A DNA stretch of 64,000 bases from a virus: IMG/VR virus record IMGVR_UViG_3300025728_000001, positions 1-64,000 of that record; one strand, given 5' to 3'. This document shows, piece after piece, positions 17,201 to 25,499 of this stretch (position 1 is the first letter of the stretch; every line of letters starts with the position of its first letter). Under the pieces are notes generated by a model. It was not told where the DNA came from. It was given only the letters and a program-made list of their open reading frames with translations, and did not search any database. A program made the position numbers and the translations under genes.

Positions 17201-18408
17201 GCGTGGACGCTTGCCATGGGCTGCCTTGGCGTCGCGCGCTTTTCGACATACGAAGGCGCTACGCTGCGTTCCATCACATACTTGGCCCAACGCTCCATCA
17301 GCGGGCGGCGGCGTTCCAGCAGGTTGCCGCGGTTGTAGGCGCGGGTGGTGGCGTTACCCACGGAGTGCGACAGCGCAACCTCACACAAATCAGATGGGAA
17401 TTTGGTTTTCTCGGCCGCCCACATCCGGAACGTGGCGCGGAAACCGTGCGGTGTGGCGCTTTCCCCGTACTTGATCAGCACACGGCGCATGGCGTTGTTG
17501 GCCATGATCGATTCCATAGTGCGGTTCGGAAAAATCAAGCTGCTCTTGCCGCGGGTGTGCACGTCCTTGAGCACGGCCATGGCCGCATCACTCAGCGGGA
17601 TCTGGTGCGGCTCGCGGTTCTTCATGCGTTCGGCCGGAATGTTCCAAGTCTTGGTTTCGAAATCAATTTCGTCCCAAGTCGCGCCCATGGCCTCGCCACT
17701 GCGACAAGCTGTCAATATTACGAATTGTAGGCAGCGTGCGGCGCGGGTGATATCGCCTTCCAATTTCTCCATAAAGGCCGGTAGGCGTGAGTAGGGCATG
17801 GATTCCAGGTGCGTGGTTTCCGGTACCGCCTGCGACAGGATGTTTTGCAGGTGACCGCGCCAGCGCGCCGGGTTTTCGCCCGTGCGGTGCCCCCGCGTTT
17901 TGGCGAAGTCGAGGATCAGTTCAATGCGGTTGCGCACGCGGCGGGCCGATTCTGGCAATTCACGCCAAATAGGCTCAAGGACCGACATCACCGCTTTTGT
18001 GTCGATGTCGCTGACCGGCATAAGGCCGATGGTTGGGAATACGTGGTCGCGCAGGGAGCTGAACCACTGGGCGGCGTGCTTCTCCGACCAGCCGTGTTTG
18101 TAGCGCTCGATGCGTTCTAATGCTTCGTCTTGAAAGGTAACGGTCGGTTTGGCCTGCTGATGTTTCTGCGCCAGCGGATCAATACCGTTGTTGATCTGTA
18201 CGCGCAATTCAAGACATTTTGCCCGAGCTTCCGCCAGCGACACGAGCGGGAACGAGCCCAGCCCCATGTCGTGACGGTCGCCGTCGAGCTGGTAACGGAA
18301 GATCCAGGATTTCGCACCAGTCTTAGAAACGCGCAGGGATAAACCATTCTTATCCGTGTACGTCGCTGGGATGGTGATGTTTTGGATCACTTTTTGTGTG
18401 AGAGCCAT
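17197..18408 (-). CDS. int: tyrosine integrase, P4/CP4-57 type
   Basis: 403 residues. N-terminal SAM-like arm-binding region (about 1-85, with LSLRVSKTGAKSWIFRY), core-binding domain (about 90-180) and catalytic domain. Catalytic residues are visible: Arg236 in TACRSGEAMGATW, Lys263, His321 and Arg324 in HGFRATFR, His348 in LSHS, and the nucleophile Tyr358 in TRAYNRG. Enzymes of this family integrate into tRNA or tmRNA ends by site-specific recombination. It makes the phage temperate, or a descendant of one. Transcribed toward the lysis genes, opposite to late transcription; the 306 bases upstream are the likely place for attP. Confidence 0.9.
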   Translation of the reverse strand: MALTQKVIQNITIPATYTDKNGLSLRVSKTGAKSWIFRYQLDGDRHDMGLGSFPLVSLAEARAKCLELRVQINNGIDPLAQKHQQAKPTVTFQDEALERIERYKHGWSEKHAAQWFSSLRDHVFPTIGLMPVSDIDTKAVMSVLEPIWRELPESARRVRNRIELILDFAKTRGHRTGENPARWRGHLQNILSQAVPETTHLESMPYSRLPAFMEKLEGDITRAARCLQFVILTACRSGEAMGATWDEIDFETKTWNIPAERMKNREPHQIPLSDAAMAVLKDVHTRGKSSLIFPNRTMESIMANNAMRRVLIKYGESATPHGFRATFRMWAAEKTKFPSDLCEVALSHSVGNATTRAYNRGNLLERRRPLMERWAKYVMERSVAPSYVEKRATPRQPMASVHA

Positions 18409-18714
18409 TGTGAGTACCTTTTATGCGCGATTTGTTGAAGCGATATCCATTTCGTGAGCAAGAATTTGCTGGGTACGGCTAGACAGTTTTGGATTACGTA
18501 AGGTTTAGGGACCGCTGTTCTTCCAGATAGTGCTGAAAGTACGAGGGATATGTTATCCCCGAACGGCTGGCCGTAAACCCCAACAAGCAAAGGCTTTTGG
18601 CATAAAAGGGGTGGCGTGGTCCCACACTTGCCCCCACATCAAACCGTAGAAGGTTTGCCGGCGGGGGCGGGGCTTTATAGAGAGGGGGTGCGGCGATTCC
18701 GACGAATGGTCGGA
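18409..18714. other. gene-free stretch upstream of int, likely attP/promoter region
   Basis: 306 bases without a plausible gene. It holds short dyads (AAACC-GTAGAA-GGTTT; GTGG-TC-CCAC with flanking C runs) and a GC-rich run just right of them. Integrases of this family commonly have attP beside int, so the site may be here, but no attB or second core copy is available for comparison and no tRNA end is recognisable. Confidence 0.35.
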
Positions 18715-19059
18715 TCAGATGGGGGTTTTTTGCGCTGTTTTGCTGTTCAAGTACGTCAAATATGCATCTGCACTGCCAAATATTTCAATCATTCGGGCCG
18801 CGTGGCGCTGTTCGGCGGCCATCCGTCGCTCAGATCGGTCACTTTGCTGCTGTACCTGGTGCTCATTCAAGCGCTGGAGGCCTCGCCCGACCTCGACCGG
18901 CAAGCCATAACCCGCCGCCACACTCAAAATCATGATCAGTACCCCGAGGCCAAGCCGAACACGCTTGGCCAGCGCCGGAATGGGGTGATACGCCGGGTGC
19001 ATGGCGCGGTAGACAAACACCAGCGCCAGGCAGAGGACGATTGCGGCAATTGACAGCAT
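18715..19059 (-). CDS. small membrane protein, 114 aa
   Basis: The start is taken at 19059, after AAGGGATA, because the upstream in-frame extension overlaps the neighbour and is low-complexity. Two membrane segments: residues 1-18 (MLSIAAIVLCLALVFVYR) and about 37-55 (LGVLIMILSVAAGYG), then a cytoplasmic Arg/Gln/Glu helix. No family recognised. Lying between integrase and recombination genes, it is probably expressed from the leftward early or lysogenic transcript; superinfection exclusion is a possibility but only a guess. Confidence 0.55.
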   Translation of the reverse strand: MLSIAAIVLCLALVFVYRAMHPAYHPIPALAKRVRLGLGVLIMILSVAAGYGLPVEVGRGLQRLNEHQVQQQSDRSERRMAAEQRHAARMIEIFGSADAYLTYLNSKTAQKTPI

Positions 19060-19063
19060 ATGG

Positions 19064-19567
19064 TTATCCCTTGAATTCGAATTGAATGAGCCAGCACCAC
19101 GGGTTGCTTTCCGCAGGGGTGCCGGGAAGACTCCCCGCCCAATATTTGTGGAACTCGACCTTGGTTGAATAGCCGCACGCCTGCCAATCGTGCTCACCAA
19201 GATCGGCAAAGCGGGCGATGTCCAGGCGTTTGACGCGGCCGGTACCGAAGTGCGCGAGCTTTTGCGGGGGCAGCTCTTGCAGCAGCTCGAAAGCGTGGCC
19301 CTGTTGGATGGGGGCGATATCGCGGCCGATCAGACCGATACGGAAGGCGAGCCGAACGGCGTACATCACGGCGGGGGTGTCTTCGATACTCAGGCCGACC
19401 GCGGCCAGTTCCTGGTGGTCGATCACCGGTTGCGGATCGAAGGGCACGATGACCAATTGCACCGCTCCGCTTTGCACTTTGGCGCTGATTTCAGGCGAAA
19501 AGACCATTTTCTTTAACGAAAAGTCGGAATTTCCGTCATTGGCTCGGGTAAGGGCGCCGTCATTCAT
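19064..19567 (-). CDS. hypothetical protein, faint ASCH-like pattern, 167 aa
   Basis: Start taken at 19567, where ATG overlaps the upstream stop. The segment ISAKVQSGAVQLVIVPF near the start and the ending NPWCWLIQFEF resemble the first strand and last strand of ASCH (PUA-like) proteins, while the middle is divergent. ASCH domains bind RNA or modified nucleotides. The certain ASCH protein of this window is at 28004. The assignment here is weak. Confidence 0.4.
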   Translation of the reverse strand: MNDGALTRANDGNSDFSLKKMVFSPEISAKVQSGAVQLVIVPFDPQPVIDHQELAAVGLSIEDTPAVMYAVRLAFRIGLIGRDIAPIQQGHAFELLQELPPQKLAHFGTGRVKRLDIARFADLGEHDWQACGYSTKVEFHKYWAGSLPGTPAESNPWCWLIQFEFKG

Positions 19568-19982
19568 CAGCGGTTGGCGCCGGTTTCGCTTCACGCCAAG
19601 CCATCAAGTGCTCCCGAACGCCATTGAGGTCTTGGCCGCGCCAGGCCATGCGGGTGGCATTGGGGGCGTAAGCCACGCCAGCCAATATGGAGCCGTCTGT
19701 GAGCTTGATGTCCAGAAGGCTGTTGCGATCAGGCAAGTCCTCAGTTTCCCAGCTGTGGGCGTCCTTGGTCAGCTGCTCGACCGCCTCAACTACCTGGCTG
19801 ATTTCGAAGCCCTGGCGACTGTGCAGCCCCACCGTTGAGGCAATTTGCAGAAGGCCCGTCATCCAGCGGTCTTTGCGCACGGGCTTATCATCACCGGGGC
19901 GCAGCTCGTAGTCCTCAAGCTTGGCGGCACGGAATTCAGGCAGCCGAAAATCGGCCTCGGTTACTGTTCGTTGGTGTTTCAT
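19560..19982 (-). CDS. hypothetical phage protein, 140 aa
   Basis: Mixed alpha/beta product with basic and acidic clusters: RPGDDKPVRKDRWMTGLLQIAST and LLDIKLTDGSILAGVAYAP. Overlaps its neighbours on both sides by one to eight bases, so it belongs to one leftward operon with rdgC and ssb. No motif recognised. Confidence 0.55.
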   Translation of the reverse strand: MKHQRTVTEADFRLPEFRAAKLEDYELRPGDDKPVRKDRWMTGLLQIASTVGLHSRQGFEISQVVEAVEQLTKDAHSWETEDLPDRNSLLDIKLTDGSILAGVAYAPNATRMAWRGQDLNGVREHLMAWREAKPAPTADE

Positions 19983-20245
19983 CAGCGGCTCACCAGGTTG
20001 AAAGTGATTTTCTTGATCGGGTGGTTATGGTCGGTGTAGAGCATTGAGGTTAGCGAGTCGATCAGGTTTAGTGCCGCCTCGCGCGCTTCTGTGTACGTCA
20101 TCAAGCCGCCGCTCTCGGGCAACCATTCCGCCTCACGGGCGTTACCCTGTGCATCTACCACCATGAATCGCCCTGACCAGCGCACCGGTTTTTTTGGCTG
20201 CTTGCCTTGGGTGCGACTGGCACGGCCATTAAAATTGACATTCAT
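19982..20245 (-). CDS. hypothetical phage protein, 87 aa
   Basis: The ATG at 20245 follows a good ribosome site (AAGGAA); the longer upstream frame runs through a terminator hairpin and is rejected. The N-terminus is basic (NGRASRTQGKQPKKPVRW), followed by a short strand-rich section and a helix (YTEAREAALNLIDSLTSM). Function unknown. Confidence 0.55.
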   Translation of the reverse strand: MNVNFNGRASRTQGKQPKKPVRWSGRFMVVDAQGNAREAEWLPESGGLMTYTEAREAALNLIDSLTSMLYTDHNHPIKKITFNLVSR

Positions 20246-20319
20246 CGGGTGATTCCTTGCATAACTGGCGCCCTTGCGTAGAATTCGGGCTACTTTTCTC
20301 TGGCGATTAAAGTGAGAAG

Positions 20320-20350
20320 AAACCGCGCGGCCTCGGCTACGCGGTTTTTT
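20320..20350. terminator. strong hairpin between rdgC and the next leftward gene
   Basis: AAACCGCG (20320-20327) pairs with CGCGGTTT (20340-20347) across a 12-base GC-rich loop. Rightward it is followed by a T-run (20345-20352); leftward, the direction of rdgC transcription, the tract TTTCTTCTC follows. It probably reduces read-through from rdgC toward int, and could work in both directions. Confidence 0.7.
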
Positions 20351-20366
20351 TTCGTCTGCCGTTTGG

Positions 20367-21287
20367 TCAAATCCCCTGTGGGACTTCCTCGCCGCCAAGG
20401 GCTTCAATGAGAGTCGGCAGAAATTGCCGGAAGGTCAGCATCATCAGGACAAACCCCGCATCGAGCTGGCCCATAGCATCATCACCGCCGTCGGTTTCTG
20501 CCTGGTCGGTCAAGATGTCCTCAAACTTGATGCCCTTGATGGTCATTCGGTCGTCGAGCGCAAACGCCAGCTTGTCCTGGTAAGCCATGGCCACCTGGGT
20601 GACCAGCTTTCCGGTGCTCAGATGCAGCTGGATTTCTTCGCTGGTCAGATCCTGGCGCGTGCAACGGACAACGCCACCGTCTTCGTGGGTGTCACGCAAC
20701 TCGCACCTGTCGAGCACAAACAAATCGTCCGGTGCCTTCTTGGTCTGAACCCACTCCGTCATGCAGGCGGCCGGGTTGATCTTGACCGTCAGCGGGCGCA
20801 CGGGCAGCGAGCCGAGTACTTCGCGCAAGGTCGACAGCAAGTCCTCGGCGCGGGCCGGGCTGGCCGAGTTGACCAGAATCAGGCCCGCCTGTGGATCGAT
20901 GGCGGCAAAGGTGGTCGACCGGCGCACGAATGCCCGCGGCAGGAAGGCCTGGATGATTTCGTCCTTGATCTGGTCGCGTTCCTTTTTGTAGACCTTGCGC
21001 CCCTGGTCCGCTTCGATTTCTTCGACCTTTTCCTTCACCGCGTCCCGCACGACGTTGCCCGGCAAAATGCGCTCTTCCTTGCGGGCGGCAATCAGCAGGA
21101 ATCCGTGGCTGTGGTGTAGCAGTGGTGCGTCCTCGCCCTTGCCAAAGGGGGCAGCAAAGCCGTAGGTGTTGAATTCTTGGGTAGCGGTCGGGTGAGCCGG
21201 CTTGGTGGCCAGTGCGGTAGCCAGCGCGTCGATGTTCCACGGCAGGGTTTGGGTGAGGCGGTAGACCAGCAGATTCTTGAAAAACAT
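20367..21287 (-). CDS. rdgC: recombination-associated protein RdgC
   Basis: 306 residues from the ATG that begins [17 protein letters not shown], the usual RdgC start; a 15-residue upstream extension is rejected. Other RdgC marks: the [21 protein letters not shown] segment, a charged helical section near 95-115 and a Thr/Arg-rich C-terminal lobe. RdgC forms a ring around DNA and limits RecA loading; in phages it appears with recombination genes. Its length is normal and the frame is intact. It sits 51 bases downstream of ssb in the same operon. Confidence 0.9.
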   Translation of the reverse strand: MFFKNLLVYRLTQTLPWNIDALATALATKPAHPTATQEFNTYGFAAPFGKGEDAPLLHHSHGFLLIAARKEERILPGNVVRDAVKEKVEEIEADQGRKVYKKERDQIKDEIIQAFLPRAFVRRSTTFAAIDPQAGLILVNSASPARAEDLLSTLREVLGSLPVRPLTVKINPAACMTEWVQTKKAPDDLFVLDRCELRDTHEDGGVVRCTRQDLTSEEIQLHLSTGKLVTQVAMAYQDKLAFALDDRMTIKGIKFEDILTDQAETDGGDDAMGQLDAGFVLMMLTFRQFLPTLIEALGGEEVPQGI

Positions 21288-21338
21288 GGTTGTCCTTAGC
21301 GGGGTAGGGCAAGCGTGGACCGGGTGGCCCACGGCGAA

Positions 21339-21854
21339 TTAGGCGCCAGCCAGGTGGGGCATGGGCGCAAAAGGTATGTCGTCGTCGAAACTGTCCGGCG
21401 GTGCGGCTTGCTGATTCTGTTGTGGGCGCGGCGCCTGCTGGCGTGCGGCCTGATCCTGATTGGGGCGCTGTTGGCGCTGTTGCTGTGGCTGGCTCTGCTG
21501 GTCACCCTGTGGGCGGCCGCCGAGCAGCTGCATGGTGCCCTGCATGTCGACGACGATTTCAGTGGTGTAGCGCTTGATACCGTCCTTTTCCCATTCGCGG
21601 GTTTGCAGCTTGCCCTCGATATAGACCTGGGAGCCTTTGCGCAGGTACTCGCCAGCGATTTCTGCGACCTTGCCGAACATGCTTACCCGGTGCCATTCCG
21701 TCTTCTCGACTTTCTGGCCGGTCTGCTTGTCGGTCCACTGCTCGCTGGTGGCCAGGCTCAGGTTCGTTACTGCGTTACCGTTGGGTAAATACCGGACTTC
21801 CGGATCTTGGCCACATGTACCGACCAAAATCACTTTGTTGACCCCGCGAGCCAT
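21339..21854 (-). CDS. ssb: single-stranded DNA-binding protein SSB
   Basis: 171 residues from ATG at 21854, ribosome site GGAGGGGG. Residues 1-110 are the OB fold ([42 protein letters not shown]), followed by a Gln/Pro-rich linker (about 113-158). The conserved acidic tip DDDIPF is present but is not terminal: nine more residues (APMPHLAGA) follow it. In cellular SSB the free C-terminal Phe docks partner proteins, so this extension is unusual. The GTATAGGGATAC element lies 17-29 bases upstream of the start. Confidence 0.9.
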   Translation of the reverse strand: MARGVNKVILVGTCGQDPEVRYLPNGNAVTNLSLATSEQWTDKQTGQKVEKTEWHRVSMFGKVAEIAGEYLRKGSQVYIEGKLQTREWEKDGIKRYTTEIVVDMQGTMQLLGGRPQGDQQSQPQQQRQQRPNQDQAARQQAPRPQQNQQAAPPDSFDDDIPFAPMPHLAGA

Positions 21855-21871
21855 AAAAGCCCCCTCCTGTT

Positions 21872-21883
21872 GTATCCCTATAC
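21872..21883 (-). promoter_or_regulatory. GTATAGGGATAC palindromic element upstream of ssb
   Basis: Read on the minus strand: GTAT-AGGG-ATAC, symmetrical half-sites around AGGG. The same 12 bases lie upstream of the XRE repressor (43891) and the LytTR gene (54542). It could be an operator, and TATAGG inside it could also act as a -10 box. Confidence 0.6.
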
Positions 21884-22011
21884 GTGGTTCGGGTGTAGTA
21901 ACCCGCTGTTGGCGCATAAGATAATGCCTTATCAGGATTTAAAACAGCGCTTTTGTGTCTGCATGGTTTAGTATCTAGGCCATATCGAACTGAATTAGGG
22001 CTGTGAGGACA

Positions 22012-22503
22012 ATGAACCTGGAAGTGTTTGAGGGGGCGGTGACCGACGAAGAGGCGGTGCAAGCCAGTTACCTGGAGCGACAGCGCCGGTTTTACCTGTA
22101 CGTCGACTTGAAAGCCGATGGCGTGCGCCTGGACTTGTTCCGGCACTTGCCGGAAAAGGAACTGCACACCCTGTCGAATCAGGTGAGCGTGGCGTGCAAC
22201 GGCCGGACGGGAATCACCGAAAAGCTGGCCAGACGCTTGGAATACCTGATCGGGCTGCCTTTTGGCTTCTTTGACCACCCACTGCCTGAGCGTGAAATGC
22301 GGGCGTCCTTGGCCCGCGGTACCCGGCTGGTGCGCAAGCTCGCCAAGTACGACCTTGATCCAGAGTGGACAAAGCGCAGCAAGAAGAAAATTGCTCAGGT
22401 TATGGAGGCGCCCAGCGGGCAAAGAGGGGTATCAAAAGCCCTGTATCAGCAAGTGATCGAGGCGTTGCGCCCGAAAAAAGGCAGTGCGAACAAGGAAGTA
22501 TAG
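22012..22503 (+). CDS. divergent phage regulator with HTH-like C-terminal half, 163 aa
   Basis: ATG at 22012 preferred over the GTG at 22003 because TGAGGA is then the ribosome site. The middle contains ITEKLARRLEYLIGLPFGFFD, which matches the last helices of XRE-type regulators where a Leu-Gly-Leu-Pro-x-Gly-Phe/Trp ending is typical. A basic C-terminus follows (KRSKKKIAQVMEAPSGQRGV). It is transcribed away from ssb across a 157-base shared promoter region, the usual place for a Cro/CI-like switch protein. The DNA site it reads is not known. Confidence 0.55.
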   Translation: MNLEVFEGAVTDEEAVQASYLERQRRFYLYVDLKADGVRLDLFRHLPEKELHTLSNQVSVACNGRTGITEKLARRLEYLIGLPFGFFDHPLPEREMRASLARGTRLVRKLAKYDLDPEWTKRSKKKIAQVMEAPSGQRGVSKALYQQVIEALRPKKGSANKEV

Positions 22504-22900
22504 GGAGGGAGGAATGTTAGACGGCCACCTTTCAGCTATGGTATACAGCACGCCGAATTGAGGTGATCCGCCTAACTCCCACTAAACAGGAGACGAAAAA
22601 AAAGAACCCTCCCCCGCCAAGGTTTTAGGTTCTTTTTGACTACACACATGAAACAACAATCACCACGTCAATCCGTAAGCTTTCCTTGCTTACCCCGTGC
22701 TATCAGGCGATGGCGCCAGGGGGATCTATTTTGTTGACGTCCCGAGTATACCACAGGCTCGGGATCTGCAAACTTTCCAGCCGATTCAACCAAGAATTTG
22801 ATAACGACGTTTCCCTGAGCCGGCCCTTTGGCTGTGATCCTCAGCGCCCGTTTTTGTCCGTCACTTTTGCCGTCAGCATCCAATTTCAAGGGGGTGCTCG
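22504..22900. other. gene-poor control region before the replication gene
   Basis: 397 bases between the regulator and the replication gene. It contains a half copy of the GTATAGGGA element (22498-22506), a 15-codon mini-ORF with a very strong ribosome site (ATG 22514), the terminator at 22599-22637, a 29-codon ORF (ATG 22648) without a good ribosome site, and a small hairpin CCCGAG...CTCGGG (22741-22763). No longer gene is convincing. Likely houses the promoter of the rightward early unit; an origin is possible but no iterons are seen. Confidence 0.4.
22599..22637 (+). terminator. intrinsic terminator after the 22012 regulator
   Basis: AAAAAGAACC (22599-22608) pairs with GGTTCTTTTT (22628-22637) around a 19-base C-rich loop and ends in five T's. 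It closes the short regulator transcript before the replication genes. Confidence 0.75.
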
Positions 22901-23914
22901 ATGAGCATCATTCGCGCCGCACGAAAATCCCAGTTCTACACCCTGCCTACCGCCACCATCGACGACGACCGACTGTCATGGGAGGCGCGCGGCCTGCTGA
23001 TCTACCTGTTGAGCAAGCCAGACCATTGGATGGTGCAAGTTAAAGACCTGATCAATCGCACCCGGAACGCCATAGGCAAGTCTTCTGGCCGTGACAAGGT
23101 GTACACCATCCTCAACGAGCTGCGCGCCGCTGGTTACATCATCCGGAGCTTCCAGCGTTGTGGTGGGAACTTCACGGGGATCGAGTACGAAGTGGCTGAA
23201 ACAGCTGATTTAGAGGCTGGCGCGGAGTATGTCCGGAGCATTGAACAGAAGGGCCGGGCACCGTTTCCGGAAAACACGGAAACGGACTCATCGGCTGAGG
23301 ATTCACCGTCAGCGTCTGCACCGTTTACGTCTAAGCCCGAAACATTAGATAGTACTGAAAGTGCAATTAAGATTGAAAAAGCAGTAAAACCTACCACCGA
23401 CCCCCTGGACGAAAAAACCGATCAGGATCAGGGCGCCGATATCGACTCAACGCTACCCGCTGATTACCCAAGTGATTACCCAGGACCGGCCAGCTCGATT
23501 TTCAGAGCCTGGCGGGCGTATGCCTTAGCGATTCGTGAGCGGTACAAGCTTTGGCCGGTCTACAACTCCAAAGTTGGCGGCTTGATGGGCAAAGCTGTTG
23601 TCCGCATCCAAGCCGCCACCCCCGCCGCCGTTACCCACTTTGTGAAGCTTGAATCAGCCCCGAGCCTGGTCGACAAGCTTCACCCTGTTACCGCGTTCCT
23701 CATGTACTGCGAGTCGTATGCCGTCAAGGCAGAGCTGGCTGCGCAAAGCAAAAAGCGAGCGGACAGGGCGGCGGTGGCCGTGCAAGAAGCCGAACGAGCC
23801 AGCGCCTCAGCGCCCCAGGCAAACGAAAACACTAAATCCACACCGTCGCCAGCCTCGGCCGGCGCCGCAGCCCTGAGCGCGCTCAAAACTCGCGTGGGCA
23901 TCCCGAGCAAGTGA
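22901..23914 (+). CDS. phage replication protein with N-terminal HTH
   Basis: 337 residues, ribosome site AAGGGGG. Residues 1-90 form a winged helix found in many phage replication initiators: LSWEARGLLIYLLSKPDHW, then KVYTILNELRAAGYI. A long Ser/Thr/Glu-rich linker (about 115-190) leads to a C-terminal helical domain (FRAWRAYALAIRERYKLWPV). The protein is expected to bind the origin and bring in the host helicase/primase. No helicase gene is seen nearby, so host functions are probably used. It starts the operon with ref and dut. Confidence 0.65.
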   Translation: MSIIRAARKSQFYTLPTATIDDDRLSWEARGLLIYLLSKPDHWMVQVKDLINRTRNAIGKSSGRDKVYTILNELRAAGYIIRSFQRCGGNFTGIEYEVAETADLEAGAEYVRSIEQKGRAPFPENTETDSSAEDSPSASAPFTSKPETLDSTESAIKIEKAVKPTTDPLDEKTDQDQGADIDSTLPADYPSDYPGPASSIFRAWRAYALAIRERYKLWPVYNSKVGGLMGKAVVRIQAATPAAVTHFVKLESAPSLVDKLHPVTAFLMYCESYAVKAELAAQSKKRADRAAVAVQEAERASASAPQANENTKSTPSPASAGAAALSALKTRVGIPSK

Positions 23915-23940
23915 TTCACCCGTAACCCCCAACACTCAAT

Positions 23941-23952
23941 CGCCAGAGAGAA
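23941..23952 (+). promoter_or_regulatory. CGCCAGAGAGAA leader element, copy 2 (one mismatch)
   Basis: Same element as at 1421, with G for T at position 10, ending 7 bases before the ATG at 23960. The leader has no standard AAGGAG site. Confidence 0.4.
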
Positions 23953-23959
23953 AACAACC

Positions 23960-24373
23960 ATGCGCCATTCAGGTAAAAACCCAACCAAAGCCCAAAACCA
24001 GTGGTTCAACGACGTTGCGGACATTTGCGGCTGCATCTGCTGCATATTGGACGGCTTCCCACGGGACTTTTCCGAGAACGCCCACGTTTCGATCCACCAC
24101 TGTGACGGTCGCACCAAGCCCCACGCCCATTTCTTTGTGCTGCCGCTGTGCGCTGGCCACCACCAAAACGGCTATGGCCAGCGCCCTGGCATGTTGGCGG
24201 TTCACGGCCACAAAGCCCGCTGGATTGCGGAGTACGGCCGCGAAATCGAATTGGTGGGGATGTGTGTCCAGATGGTGGACGCCTCGGGCCGCGCGGTACC
24301 GGATGGCGTGCGGGCACTGGTGACAGCATGGGAACAGAGCAATCACGAGTCGACAGAGGCCATTGCATGCTGA
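23960..24373 (+). CDS. ref: Ref-like RecA-dependent nuclease
   Basis: 137 residues. The block HHCDGRTKPHAHFF, LPLCAGHHQNG, and the final MLAVHGHKARWIAEYG follow the P1 Ref pattern: an HNH-like metal site rich in His, with the CxxH and GHH ligands. Ref cuts DNA within RecA-formed displacement loops. P1 Ref has a long basic N-terminal arm; here that arm is short. Downstream of the replication gene and upstream of dut, it belongs to the replication-recombination operon. Nuclease activity is inferred. Confidence 0.7.
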   Translation: MRHSGKNPTKAQNQWFNDVADICGCICCILDGFPRDFSENAHVSIHHCDGRTKPHAHFFVLPLCAGHHQNGYGQRPGMLAVHGHKARWIAEYGREIELVGMCVQMVDASGRAVPDGVRALVTAWEQSNHESTEAIAC

Positions 24374-24570
24374 GTACAGAGGACAGGGTGCTCACCAAGA
24401 GCACCAAGTCTTGCCGGTGTGGAAGCACCGCCCTGATTGAATTCCAGTCGCTCAACCGAAAGCGGTGTAGCGACTGCAACAAACTCATCTACTGGCCGCT
24501 CACCACGGGCCAGCAACCACTCAACGGCCACCACCGGGCGGGCCGCAAGAACAAGGATCAACCCAAATGA
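24367..24570 (+). CDS. small zinc-ribbon protein, 67 aa
   Basis: Starts within the end of ref and ends inside the dut start (ATGA). CRCG (16-19) and CSDC (34-37) form a likely four-cysteine zinc ribbon, followed by a basic tail (GHHRAGRKNKDQPK). The position between Ref and dUTPase suggests a DNA-linked role. No family recognised. Confidence 0.55.
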   Translation: MLSTEDRVLTKSTKSCRCGSTALIEFQSLNRKRCSDCNKLIYWPLTTGQQPLNGHHRAGRKNKDQPK

Positions 24571-25007
24571 AAGTAAGACGTATCGGTACCCACGATCTGC
24601 CCCTGCCTGAGCGCGCCAAGGCTCGCGACTTCGGTTATGACCTGCGCACTACCGCGGCCTTTACGATCCACCCTGGTCAGCGCCTAACAGTCCCGACCGG
24701 CTTCGCCTACGACTTCCTGGTCGATCAGGGCGCCATGATCTGGCCGCGCAGTGGATTGGCGGACCAGCACGGGATCGACACCCTGGCCGGTCTGGTCGAC
24801 GGTGGCTATCAGGGTGAGGCGAAGGCGATCCTAATCAACCACGGCCATGAGCCGGTATCGTTTGAGGCGGGGGATAGAATCGCGCAGATGGTAATCATTA
24901 CCCGCGTGTCACCGGCATTTTTCAGTACCGAAATGGAAGAGGTCGAAGAGTTCACTACGGCCTCAGACCGTGGTGTCGGGGGCTTCGGCCACACTGGCGC
25001 CGCATAG
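24567..25007 (+). CDS. dut: dUTPase
   Basis: 146 residues with all five motifs of the trimeric enzyme: DFGYDLRTT (21-29), PRSGLA (60-65), LAGLVDGGYQGE (73-84), GDRIAQMVI (102-110) and a C-terminal RGVGGFGHTG (135-144). It hydrolyses dUTP to dUMP and keeps uracil out of phage DNA. Motif 2 Ser and motif 3 Asp are present, so it should be active. Closes the early replication unit before a hairpin. Confidence 0.92.
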   Translation: MKVRRIGTHDLPLPERAKARDFGYDLRTTAAFTIHPGQRLTVPTGFAYDFLVDQGAMIWPRSGLADQHGIDTLAGLVDGGYQGEAKAILINHGHEPVSFEAGDRIAQMVIITRVSPAFFSTEMEEVEEFTTASDRGVGGFGHTGAA

Positions 25008-25020
25008 CTTTACCCGATAT

Positions 25021-25050
25021 TGTCCGGGGATATCTTTCTATCCCCGGACA
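25021..25050. terminator. 10-bp perfect inverted repeat after dut
   Basis: TGTCCGGGGA (25021-25030) pairs with TCCCCGGACA (25041-25050) across TATCTTTCTA. No T-tract follows directly, so it may be a weak terminator or a dyad binding site in front of the promoter at 25079. Confidence 0.5.
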
Positions 25051-25078
25051 CAATCCATAAGTTTTATTCAAAAAAAGC

Positions 25079-25106
25079 TTTATAAAATTCAGGGCATAAT
25101 GATAAT
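25079..25106 (+). promoter_or_regulatory. possible sigma-70-like promoter for the accessory operon
   Basis: TTTATA (25079-25084) and GATAAT (25101-25106) are separated by 16 bases in an AT-rich stretch that stands out from the GC-rich surroundings. It precedes the CGCCAGAGATAA leader and the gene at 25142. The -35 match is poor. Confidence 0.4.
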
Positions 25107-25124
25107 CTTGCGTCCTCACCAAAA

Positions 25125-25136
25125 CGCCAGAGATAA
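25125..25136 (+). promoter_or_regulatory. CGCCAGAGATAA leader element, copy 3
   Basis: Exact copy, 5 bases before the ATG at 25142. It lies about 18 bases after the predicted -10 box, so it would be at the very start of the transcript. Confidence 0.45.
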
Positions 25137-25141
25137 ACCCA

Positions 25142-25498
25142 ATGCCCTCCCTCCCACTCATGTTTAGCCGGATGTCGGCGGACCTTTTAGCGCACCGCAT
25201 GCGCTTCCTGGCCTGCCCTGAAATCCTGGCCGATCTGTACGACATCAACCCGCCGGCCGGGTTTGACCTTGAACGCTGGGCCGATACCGCTCGTGCGCTG
25301 ACCGAGGATCTGCAAGCCGGTAAAGCCATTACCCCCGATCAAGCCACCATCGCGTTGCTGGTCGAGTCACTGGAGGGCAATAGCGTGATCGCCAAAGCCC
25401 CTATGAGTAGTCGTGCTGGCCTGATTCAAGTGGCAGCCATGATTGCAACCCGCCTTGAGCCCTATGCAGGCCGCTCGATTCATCCGGAGGTTCACTGA
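25142..25498 (+). CDS. hypothetical phage protein, 118 aa
   Basis: Helical product rich in Leu/Ala, with a central ERWADTARALTEDLQAGKAI segment. First gene of a long tightly packed accessory run. No motif recognised. The leader carries the CGCCAGAGATAA element in place of a usual ribosome site. Confidence 0.6.
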   Translation: MPSLPLMFSRMSADLLAHRMRFLACPEILADLYDINPPAGFDLERWADTARALTEDLQAGKAITPDQATIALLVESLEGNSVIAKAPMSSRAGLIQVAAMIATRLEPYAGRSIHPEVH

Positions 25499-25499
25499 T

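Noticed and set aside
19064-19594. Longer N-termini in the 19064, 19982, 20367 and 21339 frames
   Set aside because: The extra residues lack a ribosome site and overlap neighbours or terminators; internal ATGs with good sites and family-typical N-termini were chosen.
22648-22737. 29-codon ORF on the plus strand (MKQQSPRQS start)
   Set aside because: No ribosome site and no family; mentioned only as content of the gap.
22668-22889. 73-codon minus-strand frame before the replication gene
   Set aside because: TTG start without ribosome site, no motif, and lies in a control region; not supported.
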